Shown: in pieces, positions 16,930-26,164 of the stretch
Layout: every line of letters begins with the position of its first letter
Position numbering within the stretch: position 1 is the first letter of the stretch
Source of the DNA: Candidatus Aminicenantota bacterium
GTDB lineage: Bacteria; Acidobacteriota; Aminicenantia; UBA2199
Assembly: GCA_026393835.1 (NCBI GenBank)
Contig: JAPKZK010000138.1
Coordinates: 62,001-126,000 of the forward strand
Direction: 5' to 3'
Length of the DNA: 64,000 nt
Translations under genes and position numbers: made by a program
The notes under the pieces: model-generated
Databases searched by the model: none
What the model was told of the DNA's origin: nothing
The model's input: only the letters and a program-made list of their open reading frames with translations

Positions 16930-17705
16930 TAAAAGAAGAATACGATAAGATGTATGAGTTTGAGGACCACTACTGGTGGTACCGGGGACTTCATGAATTG
17001 GTCCGGTATTACGTGGCCAAAACCGGGGAAGAGAGAAAGAAGAGAAAAGAAAGCAACGACAGCAGCGATGAACCGTTAAAAATTTTCGACGCGGGGTGCG
17101 GTACGGGCCGGATGCTGGAATTACTGTCTGAATACGGCGCCGTGGAAGGCGTCGATTATTCCCCGGAAGCCATTGCCCTGTGCCGGAAGCGGGGACTGCG
17201 GCGCGTGGAAACCTGCGACCTGAATCTCTGGGAATCCCCCCCGGATGTCTATGATGTGATCATCAGCAACGACGTAATCTGCACTTCGGGCGTGACAGAC
17301 GACCTGGCCGTGTTGAGAAAATTCCATACGGCGTTGAAACCGGGGGGCCGGCTGGTGCTGAATTTTCCTGCCTTCACTGTACTGAGCAGGATTCACGATA
17401 TCGCTGTCTCCGGGATACGGCGCTACCGCAAAAAAAAGACGGTCCGGGCGCTGGAAGAAATGGACTTCCGTATCGTTCGGGCGAATTACAGGCTGCCGGC
17501 ATTGTTTGTTTTTATTCTTTTTCAAAAATATATCCTGGGGCTTTTTCCCAGGGACGAAAGCAAAAACGTGACTTCGGACTTGAAACCGCTGCCTTCCTGG
17601 CTCAACCGGTTGCTTTTTTTTATGAACCGACTGGAAAACCGGCTGTTTACCTGCGGGGTTCCTTTCCTGTTCGGCAGTTCCCTGTTTATCGTGTGTAAAA
17701 AGTAA
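16926..17705 (+). CDS. Class I SAM-dependent methyltransferase
   Basis: 259 residues. Motif I FDAGCGTGRMLELL near 53, then GVDYSPEAIALC, and an LKPGGRLVLNFP motif about 100 residues later. A hydrophobic stretch near residues 185-200 is part of this family type found next to glycosyltransferases. Overlaps the glycosyltransferase by 4 bases (ATGA). It probably methylates a sugar or lipid-linked intermediate of the operon. Confidence 0.8.
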   Translation: MIKEEYDKMYEFEDHYWWYRGLHELVRYYVAKTGEERKKRKESNDSSDEPLKIFDAGCGTGRMLELLSEYGAVEGVDYSPEAIALCRKRGLRRVETCDLNLWESPPDVYDVIISNDVICTSGVTDDLAVLRKFHTALKPGGRLVLNFPAFTVLSRIHDIAVSGIRRYRKKKTVRALEEMDFRIVRANYRLPALFVFILFQKYILGLFPRDESKNVTSDLKPLPSWLNRLLFFMNRLENRLFTCGVPFLFGSSLFIVCKK

Positions 17706-17747
17706 GGAACAGGCAGAGCCAGTTCCCTTCCAATTTGCGCTATACTG

Positions 17748-18218
17748 GTGAGTAACATGATTGAAATTATTGTCAAGAATTCAAAATTAATAACGCTGCC
17801 CCGCATCGATGACGGCATCGACGGCAGCATATCGGCGGCGGAAAATTTTAACCATATTCCCTTTGCCGTTAAACGGGTCTATTATATTTACAACCTCATC
17901 AACCAAAAAGCCATCCGCGGTAAACATGCCCATAAAAAATTGGAACAGGCGCTCTTCTGCATTAACGGCGCCTGTGAGATCGGGTTGGACGACGGTACGC
18001 TTCACCAGGAAATTACCCTGGATACACCCAATACCGGCATCTACCTGGGCGTGGAATTATGGCATACCATGAAGAATTTTTCCAATAACTGTATCCTGCT
18101 GGTGCTGGCTTCGGATGTCTACAAAAAAGACGATTATATCAGGGATTATGATGAATTTAAAAAATATATCGACCTCCGGCGCCGGCGCCGGGTGCGGGGA
18201 GGAAATGGAAACCAATGA
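17748..18218 (+). CDS. FdtA/QdtA-type dTDP-sugar ketoisomerase (WxcM-like cupin)
   Basis: 156 residues from GTG 17748, or 153 from ATG 17757. Single cupin domain with IRGKHAHKKLEQALFCINGA, the conserved His-containing face of dTDP-4-keto-6-deoxyglucose 3,4-isomerases, and GVELWHTMKNFS. It produces the 3-keto sugar that the upstream DegT aminotransferase would aminate. TATACT at 17741 may be an internal promoter element. Overlaps the next gene by 4 bases. Confidence 0.85.
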   Translation: MSNMIEIIVKNSKLITLPRIDDGIDGSISAAENFNHIPFAVKRVYYIYNLINQKAIRGKHAHKKLEQALFCINGACEIGLDDGTLHQEITLDTPNTGIYLGVELWHTMKNFSNNCILLVLASDVYKKDDYIRDYDEFKKYIDLRRRRRVRGGNGNQ

Positions 18219-20260
18219 AACCGGGTTTAAAGCGAACAACCATTATCGCGGCAATTCTTACTATTGGCGTAATTTGCCTTTTGGCCCTGGCGTCGCTGGC
18301 GTTATGGACGCCCCTGATTTCTTTTATTCAACAATCGATAAGCATCCTGTATAGGAAGTTCGAAACCGGTTACCGGGTTAAACTCGCCTATATCATCGCG
18401 ACTGTCATGGCGGCAGGTACGATTATCCTGCTTATAAGAAACCTGGCAGCCGCCCGGTGGCGGAGTAAACGACAGGAACCGACGGTAGATATGCTTGCCC
18501 CCGTGGGGTCTGCCCCCGTGGGAAATCACCCGGAGAAAAGGTTATTATTACTGGGTTTCCTGGTGGTATTTTTATTCTGGTTACCTTATCTTTTCCGTGG
18601 GCAAGACTCGCATGTGAAAACGTTTGATAACCTCGATTGCCATGTGGCCCATACCAAAGTATTGGCGGAAAGCGGCAAGGCCTTCAGCCTGAATCCCCAT
18701 ACCAAATTGGATAATTTCACCAACGGACTTCCGCTCAGTGGGGTGGATTCGGGTTACAACGTCATGACCTGGCTATTTATGATTTTTGCGCCGTTCACGG
18801 CCTACGCGTTGAATGATTTGTTGGTTCGTTTGGTCGCGTTCTGGGGAATGTTTTTGTTTTTGAAAAAATATATTATTAAAGACGAAGGAAAACAATTCAC
18901 CCGGATCGCTTTCGGTTCGGCCCTATGTTTTTCCCTTTTGCCCTTTTACCCGGCAGGGGGGCTCTCTGTGGCCGGCATCCCCCTCCTGTTGTACAGCTTT
19001 TTCAATATCCTCCAGCGCCGGCAGCGACCCCTGGATTTTTTCGTTATCCTTGTTTATCCTTTCTATTCAAAACTGGCGCTGGCTGGGTTTTTCGTTATGG
19101 CGGTTCTTTTCGTTATATTTATCCTCGATTGGCTGCGGGAAAAAAAGATTAATCTCTATTACCTGGGGGGGCTGGCGCTCATGACCGTGAGTTACCTTTT
19201 CGCCCAGTTTCACTTGATATATTCTTTCCTGGCCCCGGGGTTTACGTCGCACCGCGAAGAAATCCGCGTGGTGGGGTTATCCACCGCCGAAGCATTAAAT
19301 AGAAGTATCATAAGTTTTATTTTCGACAGGGTCAATGAGGTAGGGGCGCAGCATTTGTTTGTTATGGGCGCTGCCGCCCTGGCCCTAATAGTCGCCCTCT
19401 TTAAAAAAATATCCGCGCGGCTCATGACGACATTAATTATTACCACCATGTTGACTGCTGTTTTGTGGGGTTTCAAATACTGGTCCGGTGTGATTCCTAT
19501 CCGGGAGAAATACCAATTATTGAATGCCTTTGATTTCTCCCGTTTTTATTGGTTTAATCCTTTTCTGTGGTATGTCATCTTTGCATTGGCGCTGGTGATA
19601 ATATCCAAAATCAAATGGGGAAAGACGCTGGTTACACTTATTATAATATTCCAGTTACTGTACATGTTCGTCAATTACAATTGGGAATACCGTTATCTAT
19701 TGGGAATAAGGTCGTCGTTTGCGGGTTCGCCGCTGACCTATTCGTTGAGTTATAAAGAGTTTTACTCGGAAAAGTTGTTCAAAGAGATCCGGGAATTCAT
19801 CAACAAGCCGCGGCAGGATTACCGGGTAGTGAGTATCGGCATGCAGCCGGCGATTTCCCAGTATAATGGATTTTATACCCTGGATATTTATACCGATATT
19901 TATCCGCTGGCATATAAGCATCAGTTCCGGCGGATTATCGAGAAAGAACTGGAAAAAAGCCCGTTATTACGGAAAACCTTTGATGAGACAGGCAAGCGGT
20001 GTTTTTTATTTGCAGCCGAGTTGAGTGGGATCAAGCGGATATCCGGGGAGATATTTTCCAGGGGGATTACGAAGAAAGACAGTGGGCGTTTAAAGATAAA
20101 GAATTTGGAGATAAATAGCGCGGCAATGAAAGAAATGGGTGGCGAGTATATATTTTCGGCCGTAGAGATAAGAAACTATGCGCAAAACAGACTTTCCTTC
20201 GAAAGAATATTTGAAAGCAAAGAGTCGCCGTGGAAGATATATCTATATAAAGTAAATTAA
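18215..20260 (+). CDS. Multi-pass membrane protein, DUF6044/YfhO-like
   Basis: 681 residues. Two N-terminal transmembrane segments (about 8-30, 55-75), a linker, then about ten further segments and a soluble C-terminal 170 residues. The motif FRGQDSHVKTFDNLDCHVAH after the third helix, with an acidic DNLD, is typical of polyprenyl-sugar-dependent GT-C glycosyltransferase-like membrane proteins. It probably transfers or handles the sugar made by this operon; the exact family is uncertain. Last gene of the operon. Confidence 0.65.
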   Translation: MKPGLKRTTIIAAILTIGVICLLALASLALWTPLISFIQQSISILYRKFETGYRVKLAYIIATVMAAGTIILLIRNLAAARWRSKRQEPTVDMLAPVGSAPVGNHPEKRLLLLGFLVVFLFWLPYLFRGQDSHVKTFDNLDCHVAHTKVLAESGKAFSLNPHTKLDNFTNGLPLSGVDSGYNVMTWLFMIFAPFTAYALNDLLVRLVAFWGMFLFLKKYIIKDEGKQFTRIAFGSALCFSLLPFYPAGGLSVAGIPLLLYSFFNILQRRQRPLDFFVILVYPFYSKLALAGFFVMAVLFVIFILDWLREKKINLYYLGGLALMTVSYLFAQFHLIYSFLAPGFTSHREEIRVVGLSTAEALNRSIISFIFDRVNEVGAQHLFVMGAAALALIVALFKKISARLMTTLIITTMLTAVLWGFKYWSGVIPIREKYQLLNAFDFSRFYWFNPFLWYVIFALALVIISKIKWGKTLVTLIIIFQLLYMFVNYNWEYRYLLGIRSSFAGSPLTYSLSYKEFYSEKLFKEIREFINKPRQDYRVVSIGMQPAISQYNGFYTLDIYTDIYPLAYKHQFRRIIEKELEKSPLLRKTFDETGKRCFLFAAELSGIKRISGEIFSRGITKKDSGRLKIKNLEINSAAMKEMGGEYIFSAVEIRNYAQNRLSFERIFESKESPWKIYLYKVN

Positions 20261-20457
20261 ATACCGCCGGCGGGAACGGCGGGAGCTGCGGGGGCGCCCG
20301 GTCGAGGGAGTAGTAAGGTAAGCTGTCTTCCCACGCGCCAAACCTCCAGGGAAGAATCAAACCCTAATCCGGGTAAAATTTTATCCATAAAGGTTTTCCG
20401 ATGAGTTCCTCGGAAGGTGAGAAGGTAAGAAAGTAAGAAAGTAAGAAAATATTGGGG

Positions 20458-20486
20458 TTGATTTTACCACGGGATTCGGTTATACT
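20458..20486 (+). promoter_or_regulatory. Promoter of the lanthipeptide precursor
   Basis: TTGATT (20458-20463), 17 bases, TATACT (20481-20486). This gives an untranslated leader of about 90 bases. Directly upstream (20416-20450) is a run of GTAAGAAA 8-mers. Confidence 0.6.
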
Positions 20487-20581
20487 GATATCTTAAAGAA
20501 GTTCCGGAAACATCAGGGCAAATCAATATGCATGATCGAGTCAAAAAGTCAATAAACAATTCAATTAAAGGAGAATATAAC

Positions 20582-20764
20582 ATGAAATCAAAGCAAATCG
20601 TCAAAAAACTTCAGATCAACAAAACAACCATTTCCAATCTTACCAATGAGCAACTGGATGAAGCTCGCGGTGGGAATACGATTTGGTTGACCATTGGATG
20701 CTCGGAGAATGATTATTCCTGCGAAGCGTGTTCCGATGCAACCCAGTGTCTCATCATGCAATAG
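20582..20764 (+). CDS. Class I lanthipeptide precursor
   Basis: 60 residues from ATG 20582, with AAAGGAG 10 bases upstream; an ATG at 20528 is not preceded by a ribosome site. The leader KLQINKTTISNLTNEQLDEA ends in RGG, a double-glycine site for a C39 peptidase exporter. The core of 29 residues (about 32-60) has four Cys (CSEND, SCEACSD, TQCL) and six Ser/Thr, so up to four lanthionine rings could form. The matching LanB, LanC and C39 exporter lie at 26-36 kb. A terminator follows. Confidence 0.85.
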   Translation: MKSKQIVKKLQINKTTISNLTNEQLDEARGGNTIWLTIGCSENDYSCEACSDATQCLIMQ

Positions 20765-20789
20765 AGAGTAGAGACTGTTTGGGAAAGTT

Positions 20790-20828
20790 GGGGACGGTCG
20801 TACGGTCGTACAGATCGTCCCCTTTTTT
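20790..20828 (+). terminator. Terminator of the precursor gene
   Basis: GGGGACG (20790-20796) pairs with CGTCCCC (20816-20822), followed by TTTTTTCT. The loop contains a direct repeat GGTCGTACGGTCGTAC. Confidence 0.75.
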
Positions 20829-20923
20829 CTCCTAATTTAGGACAGTTCGCCCGTATATTGGCCGGGGCCCCTGGCCCTCCTTGCTTTTTTCCGCTCTTCC
20901 TCGCTTCCCCTTTTTCTTATTCT

Positions 20924-21196
20924 ACCCCACATAAGCGTCAATTCTACCCGTAAAAGGAAGTGCCCCATCTGTATAAGGATAAGTTTCACCCGCAAAAGGA
21001 AAATAGTAATCTTTATAAGGAGGAAAATGGCCCACAAAGGCGTTATTGCACTCCGTAAAAGGGTGATTTAACACAATATAGGCGTAAACCAACCCCACAC
21101 AATCGTCATTAAGCCCAATATAATCATAATTTCACACAATATAAGCGTATTCCTACCCCATATAAGCGTATTTCCACCCCATATAAGGATAAATCC
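20924..21196. repeat. 21-bp tandem array B (13 units)
   Basis: An ATAAGCG/AAAAGGA-type core recurs at 20931, 20952, 20973, 20994, 21015, about 21036, 21057, 21078, 21099, 21120, 21141, 21162 and 21183, an exact 21-base step. Clear units read CCCCATATAAGCGTATTT. Some frames contain stops, so no ORF runs through it. It lies about 130 bases before the esterase gene at 21328 and after the precursor terminator. Confidence 0.88.
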
Positions 21197-21327
21197 ACCA
21201 AATTAGTCTGTTTCCTTTTCTGCCTTGAGTGGAGTGGCGTGGAATGGCGTGGCGTGGATCGAAATCCGGAAGTTGATTTTAATTTCCCTATAATGTAAGA
21301 TTAAACCGTTACGAAGGAGGTTCAAAA

Positions 21328-22527
21328 ATGAAAGGAAAGCGTTTTTATATTGCTGTGGTCCTGGTAGTAACAGTGGTTTTTCTTCTCCAAACGGGCCGCA
21401 TATTTGCCGCGCCGCCGACGCCGCCGGAAGAAGAAACCATAAGCCTGGAGATAGGGAAACTGCTGACAATCGATTCGAAAATCCTGGGGGAAAAACGTCC
21501 TATCCTGGTGTACATACCCGACGATTACGCCTCTTCCGGCCCGTCTTACCCGGTTCTCTACCTGTTGGACGGCGACTCTCATTTCCATCATGCCACCGGG
21601 ATAGTCGATTTCCTATCAAAACTCGACCGGATGCCCCGGATGATCGTTGTGGGTATCCCGAATATCGATCGGAACCGCGATTTCCTGCCCACCCGCGTGG
21701 ACGATTTCCCCCCCGTCGCCGGGGCAGATAAGTTCCTGGCGTTTATCCGGGAGGAACTGACCCCCTTCATGGATAAACATTATCGAACCGTCCCTTACCG
21801 CATCATCTGCGGACATTCTTACGGCGGTTTATTCGGCATCTATTCTTTGGTGAACAGCCCGGGGCTTTTCCAGGCGCACATTATCATTAGTCCCAGCGCC
21901 TATTGGGACGATTTCTCAATGTTAAAAAAAACCGGGGAACTCTTCAAACAAACCCCCGGGTTGAAAGGCTTTTTTTATGTTACCGCCGCCGGGGCAGACA
22001 AGGATGCCATACGGTTTGCCACAAAGGATTTTGCCGGTCTCCTGGAGAAAGAAGCGCCCAAAGGGTTCGAATGGTATTACCGGTTTATGGAGAAAGAGGA
22101 TCACAACTCCACCTTTCACCGGGTTTTCTACAATGCCCTGGAAACGTTGTATGACCAATGGCGGCTTTCGGCCGATCAATTATCGGGGATGTCGCTGCGT
22201 GACATCCGGGAGCATTACACGAAATTGTCCCGGAAGTACGGGTATGAAATTCCCGCAACGAAGCAGGCCCTCGATCTCAAAGAGTACTTGCTGCGCCAGG
22301 AGAAAAAATTTGAAGAGGCCATCGACCTATTGGAATTCAGGGTGGCCACATATCCCAATTCCGCCGTCGCACACTATAAACTTGGATATCTCTATAAAGC
22401 CGCCAGCAAGATGGACCTGGCCAAAACAAATTTTGAGAAAGCCGTTGCATTAGGGGAACAGGCTAAAGACCCTCGGCTGCCCATGTATAAGGAGTCCCTT
22501 TCGCTTCTATTAAAGAAAATCAAGTAA
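21328..22527 (+). CDS. Secreted esterase (alpha/beta hydrolase, esterase D-like) with C-terminal TPRs
   Basis: 399 residues. Signal peptide about 1-28 (ending IFAAPP). Alpha/beta-hydrolase core with YPVLYLLDGDSHFHH and nucleophile Ser in CGHSYGGLFG near residue 166; acid/His in the ...EKEDHNSTFHR segment. The last 110 residues resemble TPR repeats (AVAHYKLGYLYKAASKMDLA). GAAGGAGG precedes the ATG. Siderophore or acyl-ester hydrolysis is possible. The 21-bp array B is just upstream. Confidence 0.8.
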   Translation: MKGKRFYIAVVLVVTVVFLLQTGRIFAAPPTPPEEETISLEIGKLLTIDSKILGEKRPILVYIPDDYASSGPSYPVLYLLDGDSHFHHATGIVDFLSKLDRMPRMIVVGIPNIDRNRDFLPTRVDDFPPVAGADKFLAFIREELTPFMDKHYRTVPYRIICGHSYGGLFGIYSLVNSPGLFQAHIIISPSAYWDDFSMLKKTGELFKQTPGLKGFFYVTAAGADKDAIRFATKDFAGLLEKEAPKGFEWYYRFMEKEDHNSTFHRVFYNALETLYDQWRLSADQLSGMSLRDIREHYTKLSRKYGYEIPATKQALDLKEYLLRQEKKFEEAIDLLEFRVATYPNSAVAHYKLGYLYKAASKMDLAKTNFEKAVALGEQAKDPRLPMYKESLSLLLKKIK

Positions 22528-22633
22528 GGTTCCTCACAAGAATTTGTACAAGAAAAAAGTATACCGGGGATAGGCAAAAACGTTGGGGAAAACAGTTCCA
22601 GGCGAATAATTCCAATATTTCGCTTTAATATGA

Positions 22634-23629
22634 TTAGTTGATCAATGTCTTTATATCTTTCTTTGTTAGTCCGGTACTAAGGATTACTTGTTCCAATGAA
22701 AAATTATTTAAGAGCATTCGCCTGGCTATCTCAAACTTCTCTTCTTTTTTCCCTTCTTTTTTCCCTTCTTTTTTAAATTCCGGGCCAAGGGTTTCGATAA
22801 ACTCTTCTCTAAATTTTTCTCTAAACTCTTCTCTAAACTCTTCTCTAAATTGTTGAGCTAAGGTTGGCATGATGATATCACCTCCTTCTATTTTAGTATT
22901 GTCCAATATTTCCTTTAAGTCGTCCCGGCCAATATCCTGGGTATATGAGATATACTTCATAAAGAACAGTACAACGTCTTTATTTTCGGTAAATCCTCTC
23001 TCGCGCCAGAAACGGAATATTTCCAGGATCGCTTCTATATCTTTCTTATAGGCAGCTTTCATTAAAACCATTGCCGTAAATAAAAAAACGTTGTTTTTAA
23101 ATTCTTTATTGCTTTCAGCACCGAAGTCCCAGGGGTTGGTATCGAACAGGATGTAACGGTAATCCAGCAAGTATCGTTTTACTTCGTCATCCACGTCGAA
23201 TTGTTCCGCAAAAGACCGGGGCACTTTCCATTCTTCCGCGCCGTGGTAAAACACCACCGGTATGATAAGGCGCGGCGATTTATTGTTATTGTAATCTTTT
23301 TCCCACTCGAAGACCATATATTTGAGGACCTGCAGCAGCACTTCCACCCTTCCTTCGGATTTGTGTTCCAGGAGAAAATAGATATCTACCGGTATTTGCT
23401 CCTTTGTTGTTCTCAGCACTGTTTTGACGACGATATCGGAAAATCCTTTTTTGTATTCATTGGAAACATATTTGGTATCTTCTATTTCGATATTGGCAAG
23501 GTCCAGTTGCTTTTTTAGCCCGGTGGGCAGGACCTGTTCCAGGAAATCCCGGGCGTTTTCAGGGGAGTCGAAGATTTTGTGGAAGAAGCTGTCGTTAATG
23601 TTTTGGATATCGGTGGTTGTGTTTTTCAT
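22634..23629 (-). CDS. Rpn family recombination-promoting nuclease / transposase_31
   Basis: 331 residues. The N-terminal 240 match the Rpn/PD-(D/E)XK family: the opening DSFFHKIFDSPENARDFLEQ, DIVVKTV, and FLLEHKSEGRVEVLLQVLKYM carrying the E-x-K. The C-terminal part is low-complexity Arg/Glu/Lys (FREEFREEFREKFREE) followed by a helix-turn-helix-like LSTGLTKKDIKTLI. Such proteins increase DNA exchange; not a transposase in the strict sense. Stands alone with no terminal repeats. Confidence 0.85.
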   Translation of the reverse strand: MKNTTTDIQNINDSFFHKIFDSPENARDFLEQVLPTGLKKQLDLANIEIEDTKYVSNEYKKGFSDIVVKTVLRTTKEQIPVDIYFLLEHKSEGRVEVLLQVLKYMVFEWEKDYNNNKSPRLIIPVVFYHGAEEWKVPRSFAEQFDVDDEVKRYLLDYRYILFDTNPWDFGAESNKEFKNNVFLFTAMVLMKAAYKKDIEAILEIFRFWRERGFTENKDVVLFFMKYISYTQDIGRDDLKEILDNTKIEGGDIIMPTLAQQFREEFREEFREKFREEFIETLGPEFKKEGKKEGKKEEKFEIARRMLLNNFSLEQVILSTGLTKKDIKTLIN

Positions 23630-23784
23630 TGCCCTTCAATTATAATATTTTTACCGGTTTTTTTCAATCGTTCCGGGATAAGATAATTTCAAAGGCATGA
23701 TATTCTTCCCTTTCTCTTTCTGCCCGTAGGGATAGGGGACAGACGCGAAATTTTTAGGGATAGGGAACAGGCTTCATAAAATTG

Positions 23785-23813
23785 TTGACAAAATAAAAGC
23801 TTTCTCATATTAT
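23785..23813 (+). promoter_or_regulatory. Promoter of the homocysteine methyltransferase gene
   Basis: TTGACA (23785-23790), 17 bases, TATTAT (23808-23813). The RNA would start near 23820, downstream of an upstream in-frame ATG at 23814, so the 23934 start is preferred. This leaves a 115-base leader with two small hairpins (TCCGG/CCGGA at about 23865; CCCG/CGGG at about 23902). I could not match it to a known riboswitch. Confidence 0.6.
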
Positions 23814-23933
23814 ATGAGACTGAGGTCTGCTCCAGGAAACAGGAAACGAATTCATTTTAACTCTTCCGGGACTTTAACCGGATATGGAGAGGCTTTTGTG
23901 TTACCCGACAACCGGGGAAGGAGCTTAAATACA

Positions 23934-25784
23934 ATGACAAGAAAAGAATTCAAAGAACGTTTAATAGATGGGGTGCTTCTCTTTGACGGCGCCCTCGGCA
24001 CCATGCTCTATGCCAACGGGATTTATATCAACCGCTGTTACGATGAGCTAAACCTCTCCATGCCCAACCTGATCAAACAAATCCACAAGGAATACGTGGA
24101 CGCCGGCGCCGATTGCATCGAGACCAATACCTTTGGCGCTAACCGGTTTAAACTAGCGGCGTATGGGTACGGGGAGAAATTATCCGCCATCAATTACGAA
24201 GGGGCGCGACTGGCCCGTGAAGTCGCCGGTTCAAACCACCTGGTGGCGGGCTCTATCGGCCCCCTGGGCATTAAACTGGAACCCTGGGGCCCCACCTCTA
24301 TGGCGGAAGCCGGTGAAGCTTTCAAAGAACAAGCCCAGGCCCTTAAAGACGGCGGCGTGGACTTGTTTATCCTGGAAACCTTTACCAACCTCGTCTGTCT
24401 CCAACAAGCCGTACTGGCAATACGGGGAATTTGCGACCTGCCTATTATCGCTTCCATAACCGTGGCGGACGACGGCAACCTGCTCTACGGCGCGACCCCG
24501 GAGGTCTTTACCCGTAAGCTGGATGAAATGGACGTGGACGTGATCGGGTTGAATTGCAGCGTCGGCCCCCATTATATGCTGCAAACGCTGGAAGAAATGG
24601 TAAAGCTAACGGCAAAACCGGTTTCCGCCATGCCCAATGCGGGTATGCCGCGAATTATCGAGGGACGCAATATATATTTGACTTCCAGCGAGTACATGGC
24701 CGAATATACCCGCCGTTTTATCCTGCTGGGGGCGAAAATCGTGGGCGGGTGCTGCGGTACAACCCCCAAACATATCAAGGCCATGCGCAGCGCCATTAAT
24801 TCGATTATTCCCCACCTCCGGCCCGCCGCGGTTAACCTGGAAGCGAAGGCGGAAAAAATCGCGGTAAAAACCGCGCAACCGGTACCCATGGCGGAAAAAT
24901 CGAATCTGGGTCGAAAACTGGCCAACCGCGAATTTGTGACTACGGTGGAAATCACTCCACCCCGGGGGTGCGACCCGGGTAAGGTATTGGAAGCGGCCAA
25001 ATTGTTGAAAGAAAACAACGTGGATGCGGTGAATATCCCCGACGGTCCGCGGGCCTTGACGCGCATGAGCGCCCAGCACTTGAGCTGCCTGATCGAAAAG
25101 CAGGTGGGAATCGAGACGGTGCTGCATTATACCTGCCGCGACCGCAACCTGCTGGGCATGATGTCGGATATGCTGGGTCTCTATGCAGTGGGAATTCATA
25201 ACCTGTTGCTTATCACCGGCGACCCGCCTAAAATGGGGGATTTCCCGGACGCCACGGCCGTGTTCGACGTCGATTCCATCGGTCTTACCAACATGGTGAA
25301 CCACTTGAACCGCGGGGTGGACCTGGGGGGCAATAGTATCGGCAAACCCACGGGGTACCTGGCGGGGGTGGGTCTGAATCCCACGGCCATCGACCTGGAA
25401 TTGGAAATCCGCCGCTTTGAATGGAAAGTGAAAGCCGGCGCGGAATTTGCCATTACGCAGCCGGTTTTCGATGTGAGCAAGCTGCTGGATTTCCTGGAGC
25501 GGATTAAACATGTGCGGGTTCCGGTTCTTGCCGGTATCTGGCCGTTGATCAGTTTACGAAACGCGGAATTTATGAATAATGAAGTCCCGGGGGTATCGGT
25601 GCCCGGCGAGGTTATCGAACGGATGCGGGCGGCAAAGTCTAAAGAAGATGCGCTCAATGAAGGTATTGCCATGGCAAAGGAGATGATCGTCCGGCTCAAG
25701 GATCATGTAGAAGGTATCCAGGTGTCTGCCCCGATGGGCAAAGTACAGTATGCATTGGAAGTGTTAGCGGTTTTGAAGAATTAA
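23934..25784 (+). CDS. Bifunctional homocysteine S-methyltransferase / methylenetetrahydrofolate reductase
   Basis: Start chosen at 23934 (MTRKEFKERLIDG) after GGAAGGAG; 616 residues. Residues 1-285 form the Hcy methyltransferase barrel (LLFDGALGTMLYA, ETNTFGAN, LNCSVGPHYM, and the zinc-binding GGCCGTTPKHI). Residues 330-616 are MTHFR-like (TTVEITPPRGCDP, NIPDGPRA, LLLITGDPPK, FAITQPVF). The fused protein is used in methionine and one-carbon metabolism in several anaerobic or uncultured phyla. Single gene with its own promoter. Confidence 0.92.
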   Translation: MTRKEFKERLIDGVLLFDGALGTMLYANGIYINRCYDELNLSMPNLIKQIHKEYVDAGADCIETNTFGANRFKLAAYGYGEKLSAINYEGARLAREVAGSNHLVAGSIGPLGIKLEPWGPTSMAEAGEAFKEQAQALKDGGVDLFILETFTNLVCLQQAVLAIRGICDLPIIASITVADDGNLLYGATPEVFTRKLDEMDVDVIGLNCSVGPHYMLQTLEEMVKLTAKPVSAMPNAGMPRIIEGRNIYLTSSEYMAEYTRRFILLGAKIVGGCCGTTPKHIKAMRSAINSIIPHLRPAAVNLEAKAEKIAVKTAQPVPMAEKSNLGRKLANREFVTTVEITPPRGCDPGKVLEAAKLLKENNVDAVNIPDGPRALTRMSAQHLSCLIEKQVGIETVLHYTCRDRNLLGMMSDMLGLYAVGIHNLLLITGDPPKMGDFPDATAVFDVDSIGLTNMVNHLNRGVDLGGNSIGKPTGYLAGVGLNPTAIDLELEIRRFEWKVKAGAEFAITQPVFDVSKLLDFLERIKHVRVPVLAGIWPLISLRNAEFMNNEVPGVSVPGEVIERMRAAKSKEDALNEGIAMAKEMIVRLKDHVEGIQVSAPMGKVQYALEVLAVLKN

Positions 25785-25815
25785 TGTAACGGTTCGGGCT
25801 GCGGCCTAAACTGTT

Positions 25816-25962
25816 AAAATTATAAATTATAAATTATAAATGGCGCCGCGTATTGTGACATGCCCTTTTGAACGCTCTTCGCTCGGTTTTTAATCTTTTC
25901 GCGCAGGCGTTTAAATTGTTTTTGCCCGTAGGGCTCCATCATTTATAATTTATAATTTATCA
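25816..25962. repeat. AT-rich inverted repeat around a 93-base loop
   Basis: The left arm (25816-25842) is made of TTATAAA units ending in TGG; the right arm (25936-25962) is its near reverse complement. The loop holds no clear gene. This makes up most of a 380-base gap together with the element at 26132. Confidence 0.7.
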
Positions 25963-26131
25963 TTTATCATTTATAATTTTCTTTTTTAAACCTCACACAT
26001 TGAAAAGAAATGCTTCCACAGCCTATGGGCTGAGCAGTTACGAGTTAATAATAGAAAATTTGGGGGTGCTAGCAATCCTTGTAGGCGCCAACCAAGCCAG
26101 ATGAAGCAATAAACCTCACCCCTCCGCTGTG

Positions 26132-26160
26132 GTCCTACAAACGGGACCCCCAGCATGGGG
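26132..26160 (-). repeat. Double-hairpin interspersed repeat, copy 1
   Basis: GTCCTACAAACGGGAC (26132-26147) followed by CCCCAGCATGGGG (26148-26160). The reverse complement matches the copy at 48126-48157: the 16-base GTCC...GGAC half is identical and the other half is a C-run/G-run hairpin with a different loop. REP-like; here it sits just beyond the HlyD stop. Confidence 0.8.
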
Positions 26161-26164
26161 GGGG

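Noticed and set aside
22634..23629. Insertion sequence suggested by the transposase-like gene
   Set aside because: No terminal inverted repeats or target duplications near it; Rpn proteins are not encoded in classical insertion sequences.
24606..25511. 301-codon minus-strand ORF opposite the methyltransferase/MTHFR gene
   Set aside because: Antisense shadow, His/Gln/Arg-rich, no start signal.
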